A stretch of DNA of 64,000 nt from NCBI RefSeq assembly GCF_028372415.1, contig NC_092875.1, forward strand, positions 339,939,123 to 340,003,122, in the 5' to 3' direction. The stretch comes from Notamacropus eugenii (lineage: Eukaryota; Chordata; Mammalia; Diprotodontia; Macropodidae). Of the stretch, positions 46,855 to 56,235 are shown in pieces (position 1 is the stretch's first letter; each line of letters opens with the position of its first letter). The notes below the pieces were generated by a model that was not told where the DNA came from, made no database searches, and saw nothing but the letters and a program-made list of their open reading frames with translations. Position numbers and translations under genes: made by a program.

Positions 46855-47735
46855 GTTATGCAATAGACAACTTCAGGCAGGACTGAGGCTCAGGGGTGAG
46901 ACTGAAGCTGCACATATCAGTCTTAGTGCCACATTCATAGAGATGATAATTAAACCTATTGGGTCTGATAAGGTCATTGAGAGTGTAGAGAGAGAAAGGA
47001 AGACAGTTCAGGGAACATGAACAGGGATTGGGATAGGATGATGAACTAGACAAGGAGACTGAAGAAGATTAGATAGATAGGAGAGAAAATTGTTAACAAG
47101 AACTCAGAGATGGGAGCAGCCAGAATGAGAGAGTAGTCAATATGGTCAGATGCAGAAGATGGGTCAAGAAGGATTAGGAATGAGAAAATCAGATTTGGCA
47201 ATTGAGAGATCATTACTGACTCTGGAGAGAGCAGTTTCATTTAGGCAATAAGGTCAAAAGTCAGACTGTAAAGGCTTGAGGAGTAGGAAGAAAGGAAGTG
47301 GAAGTAGCCAGGAAAAAAAGGAGAGATGTGGTCTGATGGCTTGAGGGTATGATAGGGTCTAGTAAAAGTGTTTTTTTTAAGGTGAGGGATACTTGGGTAT
47401 GTTTGCGGGCAACAGGAAAGGAGCCAGTTAATCAATAGGGAGAGGCTGACAATTCAAGAAACAGTGGGGATGACTGAGCATGTAATCTTCTAAACAGGAA
47501 GGGATGAAATGAGATCAAGTATACAAATAGAGGGGTTTGGTCTTGGCAAAGAGAAGGGTCATCTCATTATTCAAGAGTAAGAAAAGAGAGTTAAGGATAT
47601 GTCAAAGGATTTTGAGATGAAGAGAAAGGGAGCAGAGGGAGCTCATCATGAAGGACTTCAAAGAGACATAATCAGATATGCCAGGAAGGAAAGGTGGACT
47701 GGTCAAATGGAGAAGAGTGAGGAATAAAAGACAGG
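46855..47735 (-). mobile_element. L2 LINE ORF2 (reverse transcriptase) fragment, antisense
   Basis: The minus strand encodes NLIFSFLILLDPSSASDHID (about 47125-47190), a diverged form of the L2 RT motif LLDLSAAFDTVDHSLLL. Further upstream a SFPVVCKHTQVSL-like stretch and SPFFPGYFHFLSSYSSSLYS are in the order expected for the L2 finger and palm region. The frame is split by a stop at 47241. Confidence 0.75.
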
Positions 47736-48765
47736 AAGCCTCAATGCTCGAGTGCCTGGAACATAGTGGTCCTTAGTAGATGCTTGATGAAGGTTCAGGC
47801 AATTTCCTTGGAGAGGATTTATAGAAGAACATCAAGATGACAAAAGATAAGGAAGCACAGGTGTATGGGGATTTGTACTAGTAAATCAACCTCTAGATCA
47901 GGGATCCTTTAAAATATTACCATTACTAACAATTACAAGTTAGTCTTACATATTTCAAGGTTTGAAAAGTCCTTTCTTATCAATAACAATGTTTCAAGTA
48001 GTCAATAGATTAGGATTTTGAGTTGGTTCCTTTATTGCCAAGGGACGGAGTTAATGCTGGAAGGCAGAGTTCTGCCCAGGGGTCACTACCAAAATGTGGG
48101 AGAAAGGCAGATGCAGTCCTGGCTGAAGGGTAAGCTTTAACTCACATCTCCCTCCTTTTCTAAAGCTCTAATGTAGATGGTACTCCTGGCCCTTTTTGGT
48201 GTTCTAGAATGGCATATTTTGAGTCCTGAAAAGAAGGAATATATACAAAGTATAATCTCCAGCACCATTTTATTTATTCAATGCACACCATTCAAAACAA
48301 AAAGCAATCCCATTGCTTGAGAATGTCTTTTATTTCCCTTAAATAATTCAAAATGAATACAAAACCCAGAAGGTTTTTAAGCTGTCAGAATTTAGGAAGG
48401 ATATATTCTTCATGTGCTCTAAGAAACAGAACAAACAAATAAATAAATGAAAAACCTGCTCAGGTATTTCTAAAGTGCTTTCTATGGTATTATTTTTATG
48501 AAACATCTTACAATGTTTCAAGTGAGGGTACCTTTCCCCTTGTTTTATCTTGACCCCTCTCTCTACTCCCAGATTGTCTAGATCTAATGAAAGTAGGGAT
48601 GGTTGAAAGACTCATACAGGAAGGTGCCCTTCTTTCCCTTTCCTTTGTTTCTCCCTTTCTCCCTTCCCCCCTTTCTCAGGTTGCCCAGACCCCATGAGGT
48701 ATCTGGGATGGAAGAATGCCATGGCTGAAAATGACTACTTAATAAACTGGGAGTCAGCAACTCAT
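47736..48765. other. Mostly unique DNA
   Basis: A short L2/MIR-type end ('gagtgcctggaacatagtgg', near 47750) starts it; the rest shows no recognised element. Confidence 0.45.
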
Positions 48766-48767
48766 GG

Positions 48768-49020
48768 GAAGCTAGGTGTTACAGTGTAGAGTACTGAGCC
48801 TGGAAGATTTGTCTTCTTGAGTTCAAATCCAGCCTCAGACACTTACTAGCTGTGTGACCCTGGACAAGTCATTGAAACCTGTTTGCTTTAGTTTCCTCAT
48901 CTGTAAAATGAGCTGGAGAAAGAAATGCAAACCAGTCTAGTATCTTTGCCAAGAAAATCTCAAATAAGATCATGAAGAGTCAGACATGACTGAAAACAAC
49001 TGAACAAAAACAAACAAAAA
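48768..49020 (+). mobile_element. Marsupial SINE (WSINE/MAR1-like), near full length
   Basis: Head 'agtactgagcctggaagatt', core 'acttactagctgtgtgaccc', 'tgagctggagaaagaaatgc', 'atctttgccaagaaaatctc' and RTE-type tail 'gactgaaaacaactgaacaa' ending in (CAAA)n. Confidence 0.9.
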
Positions 49021-49074
49021 CTCTAGGCTTCCAGTGAGATGGAGGACCATCAGAACTTATTATCTGTCCTGTCA

Positions 49075-49244
49075 TTGCATTGTCCTAAGGTTCTCTGGAT
49101 CTTTGCATTTGCCCTGTAGCTGAACTCTCTTATATGAGTTGTCTCCTCCAATTAGTGTGAGCTACTTTAAAGAAGGGGCTGTCTCATCCTATTTGTATAC
49201 CAGTGCTTAGCACAGTGCTTGCCACATGGTGATAGATGTTTGTT
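49075..49244 (+). mobile_element. L2 LINE 3' end
   Basis: 'gtgagctactttaaagaagg' and 'agtgcttagcacagtgcttg' are the L2 end. Its terminal 'gatgtttgtt' is interrupted by the MITE at 49245. Confidence 0.75.
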
Positions 49245-49436
49245 CTGGGGTGGAGAACCTGTGACCTCAAGGCCTTTTAGGTCCTTGGGTAAGGCCTTTT
49301 GACCAAGTCCAAATTTTTACAAAACAAATCCTTTATTAAGGGGATTTGTTCTGTGAAGTTGGATTCAGTCAAAGGGCCACACTTGAAGACCTAGAAGGCC
49401 ACATGTGGCCTTGAGATTGCAGATTCCTCACCCCTG
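49245..49436. mobile_element. Palindromic hAT-type MITE
   Basis: A 192-bp imperfect palindrome. The left end 'ctggggtggagaacctgtga' pairs with the right end 'agattcctcacccctg'. The inner parts also mirror each other ('ggccttttaggtcc' with 'gacctagaaggcc', 'gaccaagtcc' with 'ggattcagtc'). The flanks 'tgtttgtt' and 'tgcttctt' would be an 8-bp target duplication, 6 of 8 matching, as for hAT transposons. There is no coding capacity. The RNA of such a palindrome would fold into a long hairpin. Confidence 0.75.
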
Positions 49437-49446
49437 TGCTTCTTCA

Positions 49447-49470
49447 ATCATTCATTCATTCATTCATTCA
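49447..49470. repeat. (ATTC)n simple repeat
   Basis: About six attc units, likely from the tandem (TGAATGAA)-type end of the adjoining L2. Confidence 0.9.
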
Positions 49471-50990
49471 TCCATTCCTTTTGCTTATAGGCAGATATAT
49501 ATCATTGTGGCAGGGACAGTGATAACTTGTCTCAGCTCTTCCAGTTTTTCAGTTTTTTCTCCTCCTTCCCTAACTTTCTTATACTCATACTTTTACTCAC
49601 ACAGATAAAGATACAGTATTCACTTCTGTGTCTGCTACAAAACAAAAGGCCAGCTATGTACACAAGTCATGAATTAAACTTCTCTACCAGGGCTAAAAGA
49701 ACAGTCTAATTTATTCATTTTTAAACATCAGTCTCATTAAAGTGTCCACAAATTATTCTGATGCATGTCCACAAAGTCAACTCTTAAAACCTAGTAAAAG
49801 CTAAGTTTGCAGAAGAACCTCACTGAAAGATTTAAGAACCTAATCAAGGAGATCTTCAATTCTAAAAAGTACAAACACCCAAACTGAATACATTAAAAAA
49901 AGTGATAAATTTGTATCAGCTACAGTGTACAAGTTCTAGCCACCATCATTTGGGGTGCCATCAAGTCTACTCTGCTCAGTGTCTGTAAAGAGTCACCTAC
50001 ATAGTCTATCAGGACACATATAACTTCTATGATGAGAAGCAGAATAGTGACAGGATCTTAGGATATTTGGGAACATGAGCCTATAGTATATAGCTTTGAA
50101 AAGAGATGGATTTTGAGTCAAAGGTCTGGATTCCATTGTATGACAACAACCATAAGGTTTTGGACACTTTGCAAAATTATAGTAATTTTAGATGAAAGAT
50201 CATATGAAGCAACCATAAGCCCAAGTAACAGTGTCAGAGGATGATTCTTGACTCAGTGTGAAGAAAAGATGGTCTGAATACTAGGTGGAAAAGATCTGAC
50301 ATTCAGACAACATCTACAACCTGCTCAAGCACTCAGGAGCAACCATCTCTTACAGGTGGATGATGCCTATTGTCTACTGAATGAGAAGCCATCAAAATAC
50401 ACCAGAATTTTGAAGACATTTCATATTTCATGAATTGTTTCATGAACTGAGATTTGCTGTCACCAATTCTCTCCAGAGAGCGATCAAGGGCGCCAACTCT
50501 GAAATACTCTCTAGTTTTGGCAGGATGACACAAATCTTCAAGCAGATAAAACAGAAAGCATCAAGAACTAATGAAAATGCTACTGCAATCTTCAGAGTGT
50601 CTACAGGAGAATTTGAACCATGGTTTGAATGGCGGAGACTTGAAATGGAAAAGAAATACTAGATGTTTTCAGGGATATTGTAAATGTTACAATTTTTAAA
50701 TAAAGGAAACATATTTAATTAAAGAAATCATAATAGTTTTGTCTTGTTGCCCATTGCCTCTACAAGCCATCCTGAACCACTTCATTTTTCCTGTCAAAAG
50801 TTCTTTTGGGAATGCTAGGGGGTCTAGGTTTGACACCATTTAGAGGGCCATGATCCACAGTACTCAATCACCACTTTCAAAAATTCAGACTGACGGTGAA
50901 AATCTAGAGCAAAGTTTCCCAAATTTTGCTGTGCCAAATTTCTTGGAGAGCAATACTGCAGCACAGGAGATAAAATGAGAGAAGAGTCAA
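49471..50990. other. Unassigned DNA, possible degraded coding remnant near 50435-50662
   Basis: A plus-strand frame (75 codons, 50435-50662, ending ...EPWFEWRRLEMEKKY) is followed by 'aaataaagg', which could be a polyadenylation signal and so suggests a processed pseudogene. I do not recognise the peptide and the frame upstream is closed, so chance is equally likely. Confidence 0.3.
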
Positions 50991-50993
50991 GAG

Positions 50994-51151
50994 CTGGCAC
51001 TTCCTCAAGAAGTTTTCCAGATGTACCAGGTACCCTTGTAGAGGGAGGAAAAGGTCACACTAGTCTAAGGAATATGGAATATTTTCAGTTATCTCCACAA
51101 AAGGTTGACATTGAAGAAGAAATCTAACATCAACTTAAATGTGCAGGTGCA
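50994..51151 (+). repeat. 158-bp direct repeat, copy 1
   Basis: From 'ctggcacttcctcaagaagt' to 'gtgcaggtgca'. Copy 2 at 51713-51871 is about 97% identical (four substitutions and one indel by eye). The right part, together with the sequence just after it, reads VDIEEEI then HQLKCAGAAFSHLRKQM. That resembles the C-terminal part of RTE-like reverse transcriptases, so both copies probably come from one LINE. Confidence 0.9.
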
Positions 51152-51304
51152 GCTTTTAGTCACCTGAGAAAACAGATGTCTGAAGAGCATGTTAAATCCC
51201 AAGACAGACTTTATTATGCAGCAGATGGTTATAATCCCTATCTTTCTATATTTAGGAAAAAAAGAGACAACATCTCTCTGAAGAACTAGCATCAATACTG
51301 TTTG

Positions 51305-51470
51305 TAGAATATGTGTTTGAACTCCAGCTCTGCACTTACATCTATCTCTGTGTAATGGTGGTCCAGTCACTTCACCACTCTGAGGCTCAGTTTTTTCAGC
51401 TATAAAATGACGAGGCTTGGCCTAGATGAACTTGAAAGTCTCTTCCACGAGATCTGTATCCTTTGGTTTT
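51305..51470 (+). mobile_element. MIR-related SINE
   Basis: 'tttgaactccagctctgcac', 'cagtcacttcaccactctga', 'ggctcagttttttcagctat' and tail 'aaagtctcttccacgagatc'. Confidence 0.7.
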
Positions 51471-51712
51471 GTAAATCTGCTTTGTCAAAGATAAATGGCA
51501 TTTAAACTGCTCACAAGGTAAAGAAATGCAACAATGTTAACCTATGTAAGACTACTGGCAAAGTATTTTTCAGTGAGATGATTCTATTATAAGGATCTGC
51601 TCAGGTTGAAATTCAATGGCCAAAGTAACAGGAAGCCTCCAAACTGATGGTCCTGAAATTAATTCAGGCTGTTCTCTGGAAGGTAAAATACTGAAGCTGA
51701 AGTTCAAATACT

Positions 51713-51871
51713 CTGGCTCTTCCTCAAGAAGTTTTCCAGATGTACCAGGTGCCCTTGTGGAGGGAGGAAAAGGTCACACTAGTCTAAGGGAATATGGAAT
51801 ATTTTCAGTTATCTCCACAAAAGGTTGATATTGAAGAAGAAATCTAACATCAACTTAAATGTGCAGGTGCA
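51713..51871 (+). repeat. 158-bp direct repeat, copy 2
   Basis: From 'ctggctcttcctcaagaagt' to 'gtgcaggtgca', about 720 bp downstream of copy 1. It runs on into the RTE 3' end at 51872. The open frame 51616-51828 across it is a repeat shadow. Confidence 0.9.
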
Positions 51872-52097
51872 CATTTAAGAGAGGGGGTACACATTTGAGA
51901 AGATGAGATTCACTGGAAAAGACCCTGATGTTAGGAAAGATGGAAGGCAAAAGGAAAAGGGTATGGTAGAGGATGAGATGTATAGATAGTGTCACAGAAG
52001 CAACGAACATGAATCTGGACAGATTTCAAGAGATCGTGGAGGATAAAAGGGCCCATGGGTCATGAAGAATCAGACGCGATGGAACAACAACAATGGA
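51872..52097 (+). mobile_element. RTE/BovB-clade LINE, 3' end
   Basis: 'ggaaaagaccctgatgttag', 'aggatgagatgtatagatag', 'tttcaagagatcgtggagga' and the tail 'catgaagaatcagacgcgat' followed by (AAC)n. This parallels the BovB 3' end, including the C-terminal RT stretch EDPDAGKIEGRR (here KDPDVRKDGRQ). The last 35 bp are shared with the SINE tails at 1.3, 23.4 and 49.0 kb. Confidence 0.8.
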
Positions 52098-52790
52098 ATT
52101 CAAACCCATAAAGATACAAATGGAAGAGTTTATGCTTACTAATTCAGGGTTGCCAAGAAAATAAGATATTCAAGTCAATGTGGCCTATAACCAAAACCTG
52201 AAGTTATATAATTGCTTAAACCATACAAAAATTTTCCACTCTCTACCAACTTGAGTCCTTGGAAAGGATTTTTAAGAAACAAAGGAATGAAGCTGCAATG
52301 AGTTTCTGTGCATTTTCTTAAGCATATGCTTCCTATGGTGAGCCTAACTCTTCAAGGTCTCCCAAAGTGGGAAGAGAATTCTAATAACTACTATAGGATT
52401 CTCTAAGACCTGCATTAGTTACTAGAGCTCATGTTACATCCTCGTTGTTTTAGTTTATCATCCTATTTATTTCTTTTATACTTTAGTTATTCATATACAT
52501 CCTACCAACTCATGCACAAAAAGGAATAGATGACTATATTAACGGTTCTTAACAGTAGGAATTAAAATATGGATCTAACATCAGAGTTTAAATAAAAACA
52601 GGATTTTCATCAGACACAGGAATTATACTCACACAATTGTTCTTGGTGCCACTGATACTGTACAAAGAATCTTTGCTGGTAATATGCCCTTTATCATCTG
52701 TTTGAAAGGATGATGGTCTTCTCCACCAGTGGGTTAGTTACCCTACTAGTTGCAGATAGCCTCCAGTCTCTCCCCATCTCCAATACCCCT
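52098..52790. other. Unique DNA, nothing identified
   Basis: About 0.7 kb without recognised repeats. Confidence 0.5.
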
Positions 52791-52794
52791 CATC

Positions 52795-52975
52795 ATAGGA
52801 TCAAAGGATTCAGAGGTAGAAGGGACCTTAGAGATTGACTAGTTCAAAGCTCTCAATTTTACAAATGAAGAAACTGAGGTCCAGAGAGGTTATATAACTC
52901 ACAAGACTCTAACAAGTAAGATCAGAACTTGAACCCAGAATCTCTGACTCCAAGTCTCAATCAAACTCTTTTCCT
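52795..52975 (-). mobile_element. MIR-related SINE, antisense
   Basis: 'gaggtagaagggaccttaga', 'ttttacaaatgaagaaactg', 'aggtccagagaggttatata' and 'cagaatctctgactccaagt' in reverse MIR order. A close relative of 38952-39128. Confidence 0.85.
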
Positions 52976-52989
52976 CCCTATATACTATA

Positions 52990-53345
52990 GGATAATTGTC
53001 TCAAAATATCATAAGATCCTGTCACTATACTTCTCCAAAACTTTCAACAGTGGCCTACTGTGCATAGAACTTCTAAATCTTTAAGCATTATTCTAGATTT
53101 TGGCCCCAGCTCACCTCTTCAACATTATTTCTCACGGCTCTCTAGTGCAAGAAAATCTTCTCTGCTATGAGTAGTCTAATCACTGTCCTTCAAATAGACT
53201 TTGCCCATTTATACTTTAGCATATAGCCACTTAACTCAGAATCCTTCACCCTCCTCAACATGTTAGAATAATGCTCCTCTCTCCAGACTCACTTCCTCCT
53301 CCGTGCAGTCTTTTCAGGTCCCCTGGAGAGTTCCCTTCTCTGCAC
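52990..53345 (+). mobile_element. L2 LINE fragment
   Basis: 'aaaactttcaacagtggcct', 'gattttggccccagctcacc', and 'cttttcaggtcccctggaga' follow the L2 3' region order. Confidence 0.7.
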
Positions 53346-53634
53346 TGACAGAACTTACCTACAGCCATGCTCAGCCACTTAGAAATGTACACATTTGTTG
53401 ACTGCCTTTTGAGGTACATATTATTAAAGAGACAGTAAACATCTAGAAAAGGAAGCAACAATTACAAAAGGCCAGAATGGCTTCCTCAAGAACAGGTCAT
53501 AACAGGCTTGCGCTTATTTCCTTTTTTGAGAAGGTACTAAACTTACATAGATTAAGAGTATAATTACAGTTTACTAGATTTTTCAAAGCATCGATACAAT
53601 CTTTACATTATTCCTTGGAGAAAAGCTTATACTA

Positions 53635-53868
53635 TTCAATCAATTAACAAGCATTTGTAGGTGTCTCATGTGCAACAGATTAGGCTAAGTGCTAGAGAAA
53701 CAAGTACAAAGAATAAAACAATTCCACCACTCAAGGAATTTACCTTCTATTAGTCAACAAATATTTGTTAAGTGTTTCCTAAAGGCCAGGCCCTGTGCTA
53801 AGTACTGGGGCTATAAAGAAAAGGAAAAACTGAGCTGAATCTCAAAGAAGATACATTCTAACATATAT
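53635..53868 (-). mobile_element. Two adjoining L2 3' ends, antisense
   Basis: Copy one (53635-53750) reads 'aacaagcatttgtaggtgtc', 'gctaagtgctagagaaacaa', 'ctcaaggaatttaccttc'. Copy two (53752-53868) reads 'caacaaatatttgttaagtg', 'ggccctgtgctaagtactgg'. Both are the reversed L2 end, so two copies lie head to tail. Confidence 0.8.
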
Positions 53869-53879
53869 CCTCTTCTCTC

Positions 53880-54350
53880 TAACCCTGGCCATCTTCATGC
53901 CGATTTTGTTCTTTCAAACCCCAGCCTTGTATCATTTCCACCATTCACTGCCTTTACTTCTATTAATGTGTTGCTGAACAAAGCCAGGGAACATCAAGAA
54001 ACTATGCTGACTGGGTAGACTACAAATTTATGATACATAATCTTATCTGGGTCCTCACTGTGGCAAGAAAATCCTTTCATACTTTCCCAATCAATTCACT
54101 CCCAATGACCACAGTGCCTTTTATAAGTTTTTTCATCCCTCCTCAAACTTCCCATATTTCCTCCTTTCTCCACCTTTCTCAGCTGAGAATCTTGTCTCAT
54201 TTCACTAGAAAAATTGAGGGCATTCACTAAGAGCTCCCTCTTCTCCCCTCCTTATTTCACGCCACCCTGATGTCTTTAGCCACTATCTCCCTCACCTCAT
54301 CTCACAAGAGAAGGTAGCTTTTATCTTTGCTAAGACTAATCTCACTACAC
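53880..54350 (+). mobile_element. L2 LINE ORF2 fragment
   Basis: Matches the layout of 19200-19500 in the long L2: 'tttacttctattaatgtgtt' and 'atgctgactgggtagac', then 'ttccctaatt'-type and 'tcagctgagaatcttgtctc' landmarks. Diverged. Confidence 0.7.
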
Positions 54351-54387
54351 AGTGGACATTCAGTAAATAATTGATGGATTTATTATA

Positions 54388-54428
54388 TATGTATGTATGT
54401 ATGTATATATATATAATATACATATATG
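54388..54428. repeat. (TATG)n/(TA)n simple repeat
   Basis: 'tatgtatgtatgtatatata' with flanking TA units. Confidence 0.9.
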
Positions 54429-55140
54429 ATGAGAAGTCATATATCTCACTAATTCAGACAGGCCTTCTCCCTTCCTCAGAGTACAACTGTAAAGATTTAC
54501 TTTGATTTGTGCTATTAAAAGAAGTACAGACCTCTGTATTCAGGATCTAACCAAAATTAGGCATTATGTCTAAAAGAAATGCATTAGGTGCCATGGCTAA
54601 TGAAAACTAGGAATTAAATTGGTAGGAACATCATTGAAATATGTGTTTCTCTACTTCGCTCTCTCCCTCTCCCTCTCCCTCTCTCTCTCTCTCTCTTTCA
54701 GATTTTCCTGGGAATCCCTATTTGTGTGGGGAACTATGAGTATATTTCTTCCAGGTTTAACAATCCTCCTTCCAAAACAAAAGAAACAAAACACATAATA
54801 AAATAGGGAATCAAATGTTGGAAAGGTTCAAATGTTGGAAGGAGGTATTATTATTGGTATTATGATACAATGATAACTGTATTAAATTATTATATTAAAT
54901 ATGATGAGATATAATAATATGAAAGAAAAACAATGACAGGCTATTTGGGCTTAAACTTCTGTAGCTTTAACGACTTTAAAAAGCTTCTTGAAAAGAGAGA
55001 TTTATATACTGATCCCTATTTATAAAACAGATGATAAAAAATTATTTAAATGGTTCCTGTGATCTACCTTGAGCTCCTCAAAGGAGGGTACTCTGGGATA
55101 TATTGTAGAGTTGGGGCTCAAAGAGCCACTGTAGCTTATG
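54429..55140. other. Unique DNA with a (CT)n tract
   Basis: Pyrimidine tract 'ctctccctctccctctccct' extends over 54657-54702. No element or exon identified. Confidence 0.6.
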
Positions 55141-55144
55141 CCAT

Positions 55145-55308
55145 TGACTGGCAGCACAATGTAGTGGAAAGTGCAGTGGATTTAGAATTAGGGAATCTAA
55201 GTATATATCATGCTGTGCTACTTTGTGCCTCATTTTCCTCATCTGTAAAATAAGAGTTGGACTAGAACATTTCAAAGGCCCCTTTCAGCTTTATCTATGT
55301 CTAAAGAA
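55145..55308 (+). mobile_element. MIR-related SINE
   Basis: Head 'aatgtagtggaaagtgcagt', 'ggatttagaattagggaatc', 'cattttcctcatctgtaaaa' and tail 'aaggcccctttcagctttat'. Confidence 0.8.
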
Positions 55309-55737
55309 GGTAAAATTGTATTTTTACTTTACATTCAATACCATTTTTTCTGAAGTGTCTTATATAGTCTTTAACCTTCATTTAATTGCTGCAATTAAGT
55401 TTTTATTCAAAAAGAATAGTTTTGATAGGCCCCATTGTGCTGGTAAGAAATAAGTAAACAATCATAGTTAGGGAAGACAGTGAAAAAGGCCGCTTGTTGT
55501 TCAACAGGCAGGATTCTAGGAAGCCATTTTGAAAAATCGAATTTTTACTTCAAAACTTGCAAGTAAGAACCAATAGATTTTTTTTTCAAATAAAGAAACT
55601 TTACAATAATGACTGTAATTGATTAGAGCCATTAACCATATTCTCTGTGATTTAAGAGATTAAGTTATACGTTAATTTTCAAAACTACCAAGAAGTTTAA
55701 AACAAAAGTAACCAGACATGAGTCAGACTAGAGATTT

Positions 55738-55865
55738 TAATTCAATTCAATTAAATAAACATATATTAAGTATCCAGTATTATTAGCATTTAGTAAGTAA
55801 AATGATACATATTAGGAATAGAAACCACAACAAAACAGTCCCTGGCCTCAAGAACCTTAATTTCA
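55738..55865 (-). mobile_element. L2 LINE 3' end, antisense
   Basis: 'aattaaataaacatatatta' to 'agtccctggcctcaagaacc' is the reversed L2 end, diverged. Confidence 0.65.
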
Positions 55866-56064
55866 GTTGTGCTTTTATTTTTCTTGAGCACCGTTCTAAT
55901 TTCTCCAGCCAGTCACCTGAGGAGGTCTAGTCTTAAGCTTATGTATTGAGTTTGATATAAGTGAAAAACAAATCTCAGGAGTCTAGAAGATTTCTATCCG
56001 AGATACCAAATATCCAGCTCAAGTAAATATACAACCCGTCAGTATAGGAGATCCAAAAAAGACT

Positions 56065-56235
56065 TCCCTTAGAATCAGAAAGCTTGAGTTTGAGTCCTGA
56101 CTGCAATTTACTAGCTGAGTTCAAGTGGCTAAAGTATTTTCTTTGAGCTTTTATAAGAAAAATGACTAATAAACATCAATTCTGTCTGCTTCACAGGGTT
56201 GTAGTATGGCATCTGAAGTGCTTGTTATATAATGA
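56065..56235 (+). mobile_element. MIR-family SINE fragment
   Basis: 'agcttgagtttgagtcctga', 'aatttactagctgagttcaa', 'gtctgcttcacagggttgta' and 'tgaagtgcttgttatataat'. Confidence 0.75.

Noticed and set aside
50435-50662. 75-codon frame ending before an 'aaataaagg' sequence, considered as a processed pseudogene
   Set aside because: Peptide not recognised, upstream frame closed, no poly-A tail or flanking duplication seen. Mentioned as unassigned only.
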